From contig NZ_CP038267.1 in assembly GCF_004564375.1 (NCBI RefSeq), forward strand, positions 2,110,501 to 2,174,500: 64,000 nt of DNA. Direction: 5' to 3'. Shown here piece by piece: positions 49,811-59,403 of the stretch (its first letter is position 1; each line of letters starts with the position of its first letter). The position numbers and the translations under genes were made by a program. Source of the DNA: Nocardioides euryhalodurans. Its GTDB lineage: Bacteria > Actinomycetota > Actinomycetes > Propionibacteriales > Nocardioidaceae. Below the pieces are notes generated by a model. It was given only the letters and a program-made list of their open reading frames with translations, was not told the DNA's origin and did not search any database.

Positions 49811-50665
49811 TCAGGACGACCCCGCGAGCCGCCGCTCCGGGACTCTCACCCAGAACGACGTGCCGTCCTCGTCCTGGTCGAGCCCGACAGCCCCTCCGTG
49901 GGCCACGGCAAGCGCTCGAGCCAGGTACAGCCCGATCGTAACTCCGCTGGCGTCGTCGTTGAGGTCGAACGGCTCGAACAGGGCCCGCAGCACCTGCGGG
50001 TCCACCGGGGACCCCCTGCGCACGACGCGGACCTCGACCCAGGGAGCCGTGCGTCGCACCTCCAGAGCGAGCGAGTCCGGCTCCGGGCGCGCCGCACCGG
50101 CCTCCCGCCACAGGTCGCGCAGCACCCTGCCGAAGAGCTCGGGGTCGACGAGCAGCTCGACGCCCGGCCCCTCTCCGCCGACCTCGGGTGCCGGCTCGAG
50201 GTCGGCGACCAGGTCCCCGACCCTCACGGCCTCGGGCGCGGGACGGACCAGCCCGAGCGAGGCCGCCGCCATCAGCTCCACGTCACGCGAGCGCTCGGCC
50301 AACCGGGTCAGCGCCTCCGCGAGCCTGGCGACCGTCCGCTGCACCATGGCCGGCGGGAGCTCCTCCTCGGCCAGCATCGCGACCCAGCCCTGCGCCACCG
50401 CGAGCGGTGTCCGCGTCTCGTGGGCGAAGGCAGCGAGGAAGCGGTCGCGCTGTCGGGCCTGGTCCTCGTCGGGTCGGTTGGTGACCTGGGCCGTCCCGGC
50501 CTCGACGAAGTCGCGGACCCACCGGTGCAGCACGGCCACGTCGACGGCCCACCGCTGGGCCACGACCGGAGCACGCTCGCCGCCGAGCACCTCGAGCACG
50601 GCCAGCACCCGCGGGTCGTCGGCGGGGCGTCCGCCCTCCACCAGGCGCGGGCGTCCACTGTTCAC
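49811..50665 (-). CDS. Unusual soluble sensor-kinase-like protein with N-terminal HTH
   Basis: 284 residues from GTG 50665 (GGGAGGAG upstream). Residues about 17-60 form a transposase/Fis-type helix-turn-helix (ERAPVVAQRWAVDVAVLHRW). Then a HisKA dimerisation helix with phospho-His, AFAHETRTPLAVAQGW (about 80-95). The ATPase domain is degenerate: N-box Asn missing (FGRVLRDLWREAG), no DxGxG, yet LFEPF and GVTIGLYLARALAVAHGG remain. No membrane segment. It could be a DNA-binding phosphotransfer or phosphatase protein. Divergent from lytS; no response regulator beside it on the same strand. Confidence 0.75.
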   Translation of the reverse strand: MNSGRPRLVEGGRPADDPRVLAVLEVLGGERAPVVAQRWAVDVAVLHRWVRDFVEAGTAQVTNRPDEDQARQRDRFLAAFAHETRTPLAVAQGWVAMLAEEELPPAMVQRTVARLAEALTRLAERSRDVELMAAASLGLVRPAPEAVRVGDLVADLEPAPEVGGEGPGVELLVDPELFGRVLRDLWREAGAARPEPDSLALEVRRTAPWVEVRVVRRGSPVDPQVLRALFEPFDLNDDASGVTIGLYLARALAVAHGGAVGLDQDEDGTSFWVRVPERRLAGSS

Positions 50666-50755
50666 GGTCTTCTCCTCCCGTGGCACGTCGAGCCGGCAGA
50701 GCCTAGCCCGCGTCGGACCCGCTGCGGTGCGGTTCGACACAGGTACCCTCCCGGC

Positions 50756-51874
50756 ATGACGCGCGGCTGGCCCCGGCTCCGGCGGCGTACGCGCCTCGGC
50801 ACCGAGGTGGACCGCGCGACGTACCGGGCGCTCCACACCGCGTCGCTGGCCTCCCCCGCCCTGCGCGAGGGCCTCACGACGGCGAGCGCCGAGCGCAGCA
50901 TCAAGCACCTGCGCACGCTGCTCGGCGCCCCTGCCGCGGTGCTCACCGACACCGAGGCCCTGCTCGCGTGGGACGGCGAGGGCCTCGGCCACCGCGACCA
51001 GCTCACCGGGCTGGTGCGGCGGGCCGCGGACCACGGCGAGCCCAGCATCAGCGCGCTCGACGCCTGTGACGACGTCCGGTGCCCGATCCGGCACGCCGTG
51101 ATCGGCCCGCTCGTCGTCGAGGACGTCATCGTCGGCACCCTCGCGGTGCTCACCGGCTCACCGAACGGCGCCCTCGTACGCGCGACCGACGAGGTGGCCC
51201 GCTGGGTCTCCGGCCAGCTCGAGCTGGCCCAGCTCGACGTGTCACGCACCCAGCTGATGGAGGCCGAGGTCCGCGCCCTGCGCGCCCAGATCAGCCCCCA
51301 CTTCATCTACAACTCGCTCAGCGCCATCGCCAGCTTCGTCCGCACCGACCCCGACCGGGCCCGGATGCTGCTGCTCGAGTTCGCCGACTTCACCCGCTAC
51401 TCCTTCCGCAGCCACGGGGAGTTCACGACGCTGGCGGAGGAGCTGCGGTCGATCGAGCGCTACCTGCTCCTCGAGCAGGCCCGGTTCGGCGACCGGCTCA
51501 CGGTCACGCTGCGCGTGGCGCCCGAGGTGCTCCCGGTGGCCGTGCCCTTCCTGTGCATCCAGCCCCTGGTCGAGAACGCGGTCCGCCACGGGCTGGAGGG
51601 CCAGGCGGCGGGCCGGCTCACGATCGTGGCGCGCGACCTCGACCAGGAGTGCGTGATCGAGGTCGAGGACGACGGCGTCGGTGAGGACCCCGAACGCGTA
51701 CGCCGTGCGCTCGCCGGCGACGCCGCACTGGACAGCGTCGGTCTCGGGAACGTCGACGCACGGCTGCGCAACGCCTTCAGCGACGACTACGGTCTCGTGG
51801 TGGAGACCGCACCCGGAGCCGGCACCAAGGTGACCGTCCGGGTGCCCAAGTTCGCACCCGGAGTCCACCCATGA
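50756..51874 (+). CDS. LytS-family sensor histidine kinase
   Basis: 372 residues from ATG 50756. GAF-like sensing region (about 30-150, no membrane helices: AAVLTDTEALLAWDGEG, GPLVVEDVIVGTLAVL), then HPK7/8-type His_kinase: ALRAQISPHFIYNSLSAIAS (phospho-His), LCIQPLVENAVRHGLEG (N-box), EVEDDGVGE and GLGNVDARLRNAF. Autophosphorylates and signals to the LytTR regulator, whose ATG lies in its stop (ATGA). Probably senses a cytoplasmic metabolite related to the symporter substrate. Confidence 0.93.
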   Translation: MTRGWPRLRRRTRLGTEVDRATYRALHTASLASPALREGLTTASAERSIKHLRTLLGAPAAVLTDTEALLAWDGEGLGHRDQLTGLVRRAADHGEPSISALDACDDVRCPIRHAVIGPLVVEDVIVGTLAVLTGSPNGALVRATDEVARWVSGQLELAQLDVSRTQLMEAEVRALRAQISPHFIYNSLSAIASFVRTDPDRARMLLLEFADFTRYSFRSHGEFTTLAEELRSIERYLLLEQARFGDRLTVTLRVAPEVLPVAVPFLCIQPLVENAVRHGLEGQAAGRLTIVARDLDQECVIEVEDDGVGEDPERVRRALAGDAALDSVGLGNVDARLRNAFSDDYGLVVETAPGAGTKVTVRVPKFAPGVHP

Positions 51875-52596
51875 CCGGTACGCCGCTCACCGCCCTGGTC
51901 GTCGACGACGAGCGCCCGGCCCTCGACGAGCTGTCCTTCCTGCTCGGCCAGGACCCCCGCATCGGCGAGATCGTCGCCTGCGACTCCGCGACCGACGCGC
52001 TGCGGACCCTCCACGAGCGCGACGTGGACGTGGTCTTCCTGGACATCCAGATGCCGGGCCTCTCCGGGCTCGACCTCGCCCAGGTCCTGGCCCGCTTCCG
52101 CAGCCCGCCCCCGGTGGTGTTCGTCACCGCCCACGAGGGCCACGCTGTCGAGGCCTTCGACCTGCGGGCCGTCGACTACGTCCTCAAGCCGGTCCGCGAG
52201 GAACGGCTCGCCGAGGCCGTGCGCCGGGTCATCGAGCGTGCCGGTCATCCGACGCCCGAGGCGGAGGAACAGATCCCCGTCGAGCGCGGCGGGGTCACGC
52301 GGTTCGTCGCCCGCTCCGACGTCCGCTACGTCGAGGCGCAGGGCGACTACGCGCGCCTGCACACCGCGACCGGCTCCCACCTGCTGCGGTCCCCGCTCTC
52401 GGCCCTGGAGGAGCAGTGGGCAGATGCGGGCTTCGTCCGCATCCACCGCTCGTTGCTGGTCGCGCTCGGCCACGTCGAGGAGGTGCGGTTCGAGGGGACC
52501 CGCTGCTCGGTGCTGGTCGGCGGTGCGGTGCTCCAGGTGAGCCGCCGCCACACCCCCCAGCTCCGCGAGGTGCTGAGCCGGCGGAGCCGCACATGA
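51871..52596 (+). CDS. LytTR-family response regulator
   Basis: 241 residues. Receiver with ALVVDDERPALDEL, phospho-Asp in VVFLDIQMPGLSG (Asp 55 region), FVTAHEGHAVEAFDLRAVDY and Lys in VLKPVRE. LytTR DNA-binding domain: VRYVEAQGDYARLHTATGSHL and FVRIHRSLLVAL. Activates transport genes by binding direct repeats. Fourth-base overlaps on both sides put it in a lytS-lytTR-small protein-symporter operon. Confidence 0.94.
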   Translation: MTGTPLTALVVDDERPALDELSFLLGQDPRIGEIVACDSATDALRTLHERDVDVVFLDIQMPGLSGLDLAQVLARFRSPPPVVFVTAHEGHAVEAFDLRAVDYVLKPVREERLAEAVRRVIERAGHPTPEAEEQIPVERGGVTRFVARSDVRYVEAQGDYARLHTATGSHLLRSPLSALEEQWADAGFVRIHRSLLVALGHVEEVRFEGTRCSVLVGGAVLQVSRRHTPQLREVLSRRSRT

Positions 52597-52973
52597 CCGA
52601 TGACCGGCCCCCGGAGCGGGTCCGGGTCTCGGGGCCCCCGCGCCGCCGGACCGGCCGGGCGCAGCCGAGGCGCCGTCACATCGACGCCGAGACCAGGCTG
52701 GGCGAGATCTACCTCGGGTCGCTGCTGCGTGAGCAGCTCCGGCTGGCGGCGCTCAGCCTGCTGGTGCTCCTCCTGGGCCTCGGCACCCTGCCCGCGCTGT
52801 TCTGGTGGCAGCCCGGGCTCGCCGAGGTCCGGCTGCTCGGCATCCCGCTCCCCTGGCTGCTCATCGGCTTCGCGGCGTACCCGTTCCTCCTGCTCGTCGG
52901 CTGGCGCTACGTCCGCGCGGCGGAGCGCAACGAGGACGACTTCACCGACCTGGTCGAGACGATGGACCCCTGA
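52593..52973 (+). CDS. Small two-helix membrane subunit preceding symporter
   Basis: 126 residues, Arg-rich cytoplasmic start (RRRTGRAQPRRRHID), then two hydrophobic segments (LAALSLLVLLLGLGTLPALF; LPWLLIGFAAYPFLLLVGW) and an acidic tail. Position, size and topology match the DUF485/DUF4212-type small subunits coupled to acetate-type SSS symporters. Start and stop overlap both neighbours (ATGA, TGATG). Confidence 0.8.
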   Translation: MTDDRPPERVRVSGPPRRRTGRAQPRRRHIDAETRLGEIYLGSLLREQLRLAALSLLVLLLGLGTLPALFWWQPGLAEVRLLGIPLPWLLIGFAAYPFLLLVGWRYVRAAERNEDDFTDLVETMDP

Positions 52974-54502
52974 TGAGCTCTCCGGCCTGGGGCATCGTCG
53001 CGGTTGCCGTGGTCACGATCGCCACCCTCGCGATCGGGACCTGGGGCCTGCGCTTCTCGCGGACGACGAGCGACTTCATGGTCGCCTCGCGCAGCGTCGG
53101 CCCGCGGCTCAACGCCTCGGCGATCGGCGGCGAGTACCTCTCGGCGGCCTCGTTCCTCGGGATCGCCGGGCTGGTCCTCGTCAGGGGCACCGAGATGCTC
53201 TGGTACCCGGTCGGCTGGACCGCCGGCTACCTCGTCCTGCTGGTCCTGGTCGCGGCTCCGCTGCGTCGGTCGGGCGCCTACACCCTCTCCGACTTCGCCG
53301 AGGCGCGGCTCCACTCCCGCCGCGTGCGCTCGCTGTGCTCGCTGATCGTCGTGCTCGTCGGGTGGCTCTACCTGCTGCCGCAGTTCCAGGGCGCCGGCAT
53401 CACCCTGCAGTCCACCATCGGGGTGCCGCGGTGGGTCGGGGAGCTGATCGTGCCGGTCATCGTCCTGGCCAACGTCGTGTCGGGCGGCATGCGGAGCATC
53501 ACCTTCGTCCAGGCCTTCCAGTACTGGCTCAAGCTGACGGCGCTGCTGGTCCCGGTGCTGGCGCTCCTCATCGTCTGGGTGGGCGACGGCAGTCCCCACC
53601 CGGCCGACGTACCGACCTCCGGGCTCGGGGCCACCGACTGGGCGCTGCCGCTGGCGTCCGGCGACGGCCAGGGCCTCTACCTCACCTACTCCCTGATCGT
53701 GGCGACCTTCCTCGGCACCATGGGGCTTCCCCACGTCGTCGTGCGCTTCTACACCAACCCCGACGGCCGGGCCGCGCGGCGGACCACCCTCGTCGTCCTG
53801 GGGCTGCTCGGCCTCTTCTACCTGCTGCCGCCGCTCTACGGCGCGCTGGGGCGGGTGTACGCCGACGCGCTGGTCGCGTCCGGGCGGACCGACGTGCTGG
53901 TGCTGGAGCTGCCACGGCTGATGGTGCCCGGGCTGGCCGGTGAGCTGCTCACGGCGCTGGTCACCGCCGGCGCGTTCGCTGCCTTCCTCTCGACCTCCTC
54001 GGGACTGGCCATCGCGGTGGCCGGCGTCCTCGGCCAGGACGTCACCGGCCGCCCGTTCGGCGGGCGACGGCTCAGCGGCGTCGCTGCCTTCCGCGCAGGC
54101 TGCGTGATCGCCGTCGCCGTGCCGTGCGCGCTCGCCCTCCTCGTGCCGGGGGTGGGCGTCGCCAGGGCGGTCGGGCTCGCCTTCGCCGTGGCGGCCTCGA
54201 CCTTCTGCCCACTGCTCGTGCTCGGCATCTGGTGGCGAGGGCTGACGCCGCCCGGCGCGCTCGCGGGCCTGCTGGTGGGCGGAGCCGGCTCCGGAGCCGC
54301 CGTCGTGTGGACGCTGAGCACCCCGCCGGGAGGGAGCTGGTCCTCGGTGCTGCTCGAGCAGCCGGCGGCGTGGAGCGTCCCGGCCGCCTTCGTGACCATG
54401 TGGGCCGTCTCGCTCGCCACCCGGGACCGGCGGCCCGTCGACGTGCACCGCTTCATGGTGCGACTGCACACCCCTGAGCAGGTGCAGCTCGACCGCGGCT
54501 GA
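52973..54502 (+). CDS. Sodium:solute symporter family protein (acetate/monocarboxylate type)
   Basis: 509 residues, about 13 helices. SSSF features: SDFMVASRSVGPRLNASAIGGEYLSAASFLG (Na+ site region, quoted in part), WYPVGWTAGYLVLLVLV, GGMRSITFVQAFQYW, FLGTMGLPHVVVRFYT. Closest by motif to ActP/VC2705-type carriers of short carboxylates. Expression is expected to follow the LytS/LytTR pair in the same operon. Confidence 0.92.
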   Translation: MSSPAWGIVAVAVVTIATLAIGTWGLRFSRTTSDFMVASRSVGPRLNASAIGGEYLSAASFLGIAGLVLVRGTEMLWYPVGWTAGYLVLLVLVAAPLRRSGAYTLSDFAEARLHSRRVRSLCSLIVVLVGWLYLLPQFQGAGITLQSTIGVPRWVGELIVPVIVLANVVSGGMRSITFVQAFQYWLKLTALLVPVLALLIVWVGDGSPHPADVPTSGLGATDWALPLASGDGQGLYLTYSLIVATFLGTMGLPHVVVRFYTNPDGRAARRTTLVVLGLLGLFYLLPPLYGALGRVYADALVASGRTDVLVLELPRLMVPGLAGELLTALVTAGAFAAFLSTSSGLAIAVAGVLGQDVTGRPFGGRRLSGVAAFRAGCVIAVAVPCALALLVPGVGVARAVGLAFAVAASTFCPLLVLGIWWRGLTPPGALAGLLVGGAGSGAAVVWTLSTPPGGSWSSVLLEQPAAWSVPAAFVTMWAVSLATRDRRPVDVHRFMVRLHTPEQVQLDRG

Positions 54503-54522
54503 GCCGCCCGGACGGGCTCAGC
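54498..54522. terminator. Bidirectional terminator spanning two stop codons
   Basis: GCTGAGCC (54498-54505) pairs with GGCTCAGC (54515-54522). It includes the symporter TGA and the TCA complement of the converging gene's stop. Confidence 0.65.
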
Positions 54523-54952
54523 GTCGGGAGGGCCAGGGCGCGGTCGCCATCTGGCGCACCGCCACCGCCGCCAGGACGCCGCCGCCGAGGACGAGGACCA
54601 GCCCCGGGCCGGGCATCCAGCCGGCCGTCCCCACCATCGAGTAGACGTGGACCAGCTGCCAGACCGGCAGCACCGAGGCGACCAGGGCGAGGACCGCGCC
54701 CTGGACGACGGCGAGCGAGCGGACCGGGACGAGCGCGCCGGCCAGGCCGAGCATCGCCGCGTAGAACGTCCACAGGCCGGCGCCGCGCGCACCGGAGACG
54801 GTCCCGACGACGGTGTCGAGCCACGGCATGAACGACCCCACCGCCACCATGGCCACGGCCCCCAGCAGCCGGCGGCGTCCGGGAACGGCCATCCGGCGTC
54901 CCGTCGACTTCCCGGTCGTGGTCGCGCCAGCCGTGCCCACTGTCTGGTCCAT
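54518..54952 (-). CDS. Four-helix membrane protein, unknown
   Basis: 144 residues: a Thr/Gly-rich basic start, then four hydrophobic segments (LLGAVAMVAVGSFMPW; LWTFYAAMLGLAGALV; VVQGAVLALVASVLPVW; PGLVLVLGGGVLAAVAV). The FMPWLDTVVGTVSG loop after helix 1 recurs in small actinobacterial membrane proteins. No function assigned. Stands alone between the two symporter modules. Confidence 0.7.
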   Translation of the reverse strand: MDQTVGTAGATTTGKSTGRRMAVPGRRRLLGAVAMVAVGSFMPWLDTVVGTVSGARGAGLWTFYAAMLGLAGALVPVRSLAVVQGAVLALVASVLPVWQLVHVYSMVGTAGWMPGPGLVLVLGGGVLAAVAVRQMATAPWPSRR

Positions 54953-55053
54953 GCGGCGATGCTACGCACGGCCGCGGCACCGTCACGGTCGTTCGTCGTG
55001 CCGCTCGCCCGCTCGTCGTACGACGAACGGCGCCAGGCCCGGGACCAGCGGTC

Positions 55054-55069
55054 CGTGAGCGAGGTCACA
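55054..55069. promoter_or_regulatory. CRP-like site 1 upstream of second symporter module
   Basis: CGTGA-GCGAGG-TCACA, nine of ten half-site bases of TGTGA-N6-TCACA. About 165 bp before the DUF4212 start. Confidence 0.55.
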
Positions 55070-55138
55070 CCCGCAACGAGCGTTCCCCGGGGGCCCGCCG
55101 CGCCGCTGACCGACGTATCCGCACCACTCGGCGCTCGA

Positions 55139-55154
55139 CGTGACCTGGGTCATA
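55139..55154. promoter_or_regulatory. CRP-like site 2 upstream of second symporter module
   Basis: CGTGA-CCTGGG-TCATA, eight of ten half-site bases. It lies 85 bp (eight helical turns) from site 1 and about 80 bp before the DUF4212 start. Confidence 0.45.
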
Positions 55155-55232
55155 TCCAGACCTTGACCGGCACTCCGCGACGTTGCTGTCCTCACTCCCA
55201 GGACCCGTCGAGCGACTGCCGGAAGGACACCC

Positions 55233-55511
55233 ATGGATGCACAGGCGCGCCAGGATTACTGGCGCAGGAACCTCAGACTGATGGCGGTGCTGCTGACGAT
55301 CTGGGCGCTGGTGTCGTTCGGCGCCGGCATCATCTTCGTCGAGCCGCTGAACAACTTCTCCATCATGGGCTTCCCGCTGGGCTTCTGGTTCGCCCAGCAG
55401 GGGTCGATCATCACCTTCGTCGCCCTCATCGCCGTCTACGTGTGGCGGATGGACAAGCTCGACGCCGAGTACGGCATCGACGAGTACGAGGAGGAGGTGC
55501 ACCACTCGTGA
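55233..55511 (+). CDS. Sodium/substrate symporter small subunit (DUF4212)
   Basis: 92 residues; GGAAGGA 9-10 nt upstream. YWRRNLRLMAVLLTIWALVSF, GFPLGFWFAQQGSIITFV and YVWRMDKLD are the DUF4212 signature: two helices with a conserved WFAQQ loop. Pairs with the SSS carrier whose GTG overlaps its stop (GTGA). Confidence 0.93.
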   Translation: MDAQARQDYWRRNLRLMAVLLTIWALVSFGAGIIFVEPLNNFSIMGFPLGFWFAQQGSIITFVALIAVYVWRMDKLDAEYGIDEYEEEVHHS

Positions 55512-57208
55512 CCGACATCCAGACCTGGACCCTCGTCTTCACGGCCCTCTCCTTCGGCGTCTACATCTACATCGCCTACGCGAGCCGGGTGAACAGCACC
55601 TCGGGCTTCTACGTCGCCGGCGGCGGCATCCCCGCCCCGGCCAACGGCGCCGCCATCGCCGCGGACTGGATGAGCGCTGCGTCGTTCATCTCCATGGCCG
55701 GCATCATCGGCCTCGCCGGCAACGGCTACGGCGGCTCGGTCTACCTCATGGGCTGGACCGGCGGCTACGTGCTGCTGGCACTGCTGCTGGCGCCGTACCT
55801 CCGCAAGTTCGGCAAGTACACGATCCCCGACTTCGTCGGTGACCGGTACTCCGAGTCCGCCCGCCTGATCGCGGTGCTCTGCGCCGTCGTCGTCTCGTTC
55901 GTGTACGTCGCCGGCCAGATGGCCGGGGTCGGCCTGGTGTTCACCCGGTTCCTCGGGGTCGACACCACGGTCGGCGTCGTCATCGGCATGGCGATCGTCT
56001 TCTTCTACGCCGTCCTCGGCGGCATGAAGGGCATCACCTGGACCCAGGTGGCGCAGTACACCGTGCTCATCATCGCCTACCTGATCCCGGCCTTCGCCGT
56101 GTCGGCGAAGGTGACCGGCGTCGCGGTCCCGCAGATCGGGTTCGGCACCATCCTCGACGAGCTCAACGGGCTGCAGGCCGACCTCGGTCTCGGCGAGTAC
56201 ACCGCCGCCTTCGGGTCGACCAACATGCTCAACATGCTGCTGATCACGGCGGCGCTCATGTTCGGGACCGCGGGCCTGCCCCACGTGATCGTGCGGTTCT
56301 ACACCGCCAAGAGCGTGCGAGCCGCCCGCTTCTCGGCGCTGTGGGCGCTGTTCTTCATCTCGCTGCTCTACACCACCGCTCCCTCCGTGGCAGCGTTCAG
56401 CAAGCTGCAGATCATCAACGACGTCGAGGGGACGGCCGTCTCCGACGTGCCCTCGTGGTTCACGACGTGGGCAGAGGTCGGCCTGATCACCCAGGCGCCG
56501 TCCGAGCCGGGTGCCGTCGGGGCACCGATCTCGGAGCTGGCCCCGGACACCGTGCTCAGGTACACCGACATCTTCGTCAACAACGACATCATCGTGCTCG
56601 CCTCGCCGGAGATCGGCGGGCTGCCCGCACCGATCGTCGGGCTGGTCGCCGCGGGTGGCCTCGCGGCCGCGCTGTCGACCGCCTCGGGGCTGCTGCTGGT
56701 GATCTCCTCGTCGGTGGCGAACGACGTCTACTACAAGCGGATCAACCCGCAGGCCACCGAGGCGCGGCAGCTGATGGTGGGCCGGATCGCGATGGGCGGC
56801 GCGATCGTCGTCGCCGGCTACCTCGGCATCAACCCTCCCGGCTTCGTGGCCCAGGTGGTCGCGTTGGCCTTCGGCCTCGCGGCGGCGAGCTTCTTCCCGA
56901 TCCTGGTGCTCGGCATCTTCTGGAAGAACTGCACGGCCGCGGGTGCCACGGCAGGCATGTCGGCCGGACTGATCACCACGATGGCCTACATGCTGTGGAC
57001 GATCGACATCTACGGCAACTCCGACGGCATCTTCGGGATCGCCGAGACCGGCTTCGGGACGGTGGGCATGATCATCAACTTCATCGTCACGATCACGGTC
57101 TCGAAGTTCACGACCAAGCCGTCGCCGGTGATGCAGGAGCTCGTCGAGGAGATCCGGTTCCCGGGGCGGACCGAGCTGGTGGCCAAGCACGCCGAGGGGC
57201 AGGTCTGA
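55508..57208 (+). CDS. Sodium:solute symporter, VC2705-type (acetate/monocarboxylate)
   Basis: 566 residues, 13 or more helices. FYVAGGGIPAPANGAAIAAD, DWMSAASFISMAGIIGL (Na+ site), GGMKGITWTQVAQY, LMFGTAGLPHVIVRFYT. An insert of about 75 residues (about 300-375, LQIINDVEGTAVSDV to VLRYTDIFVN) is typical of the VC2705 subgroup and absent from the first symporter here. Expected to import acetate-like acids for the acs gene that follows. Confidence 0.94.
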   Translation: MTDIQTWTLVFTALSFGVYIYIAYASRVNSTSGFYVAGGGIPAPANGAAIAADWMSAASFISMAGIIGLAGNGYGGSVYLMGWTGGYVLLALLLAPYLRKFGKYTIPDFVGDRYSESARLIAVLCAVVVSFVYVAGQMAGVGLVFTRFLGVDTTVGVVIGMAIVFFYAVLGGMKGITWTQVAQYTVLIIAYLIPAFAVSAKVTGVAVPQIGFGTILDELNGLQADLGLGEYTAAFGSTNMLNMLLITAALMFGTAGLPHVIVRFYTAKSVRAARFSALWALFFISLLYTTAPSVAAFSKLQIINDVEGTAVSDVPSWFTTWAEVGLITQAPSEPGAVGAPISELAPDTVLRYTDIFVNNDIIVLASPEIGGLPAPIVGLVAAGGLAAALSTASGLLLVISSSVANDVYYKRINPQATEARQLMVGRIAMGGAIVVAGYLGINPPGFVAQVVALAFGLAAASFFPILVLGIFWKNCTAAGATAGMSAGLITTMAYMLWTIDIYGNSDGIFGIAETGFGTVGMIINFIVTITVSKFTTKPSPVMQELVEEIRFPGRTELVAKHAEGQV

Positions 57209-57240
57209 CCTGCCGGAGCCTGACCGGCAACCCCCCAGAC

Positions 57241-57274
57241 CGCCGGCGGCGAGGCGTCCCCTCGCCGCCGGTGG
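57241..57274. terminator. Terminator after symporter gene
   Basis: CCGGCGGCGAGG (57243-57254) pairs with CCTCGCCGCCGG (57260-57271), extended by flanking pairs, 35 bp past the stop and 50 bp before acs; probably attenuates readthrough into acs. Confidence 0.65.
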
Positions 57275-57325
57275 CGTCTCCTCCGGGCAACCCCGGGCCA
57301 ACCCACACGGAGTAGGTTCAGATCC

Positions 57326-59320
<1,995 letters not shown>

Positions 59321-59325
59321 GCCGG

Positions 59326-59399
59326 CGAGTCGGCGCTTCCTCTCGCCCGCGGCCTGCCGAGTCGGCGCTTCCTCTCACCGTTGAGGCGCCCACTCGGCA
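59326..59399. repeat. Tandem 19-bp repeat and terminator hairpin after acs
   Basis: CGAGTCGGCGCTTCCTCTC occurs identically at 59326-59344 and 59358-59376. TGCCGAGT (59355-59362) pairs with ACTCGGCA (59392-59399) and GGCGC with GCGCC inside, so copy 2 is the left arm of a terminator between convergent acs and nhaA. Copy 1 looks like a duplicated arm. Confidence 0.75.
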
Positions 59400-59403
59400 C
59401 GGA

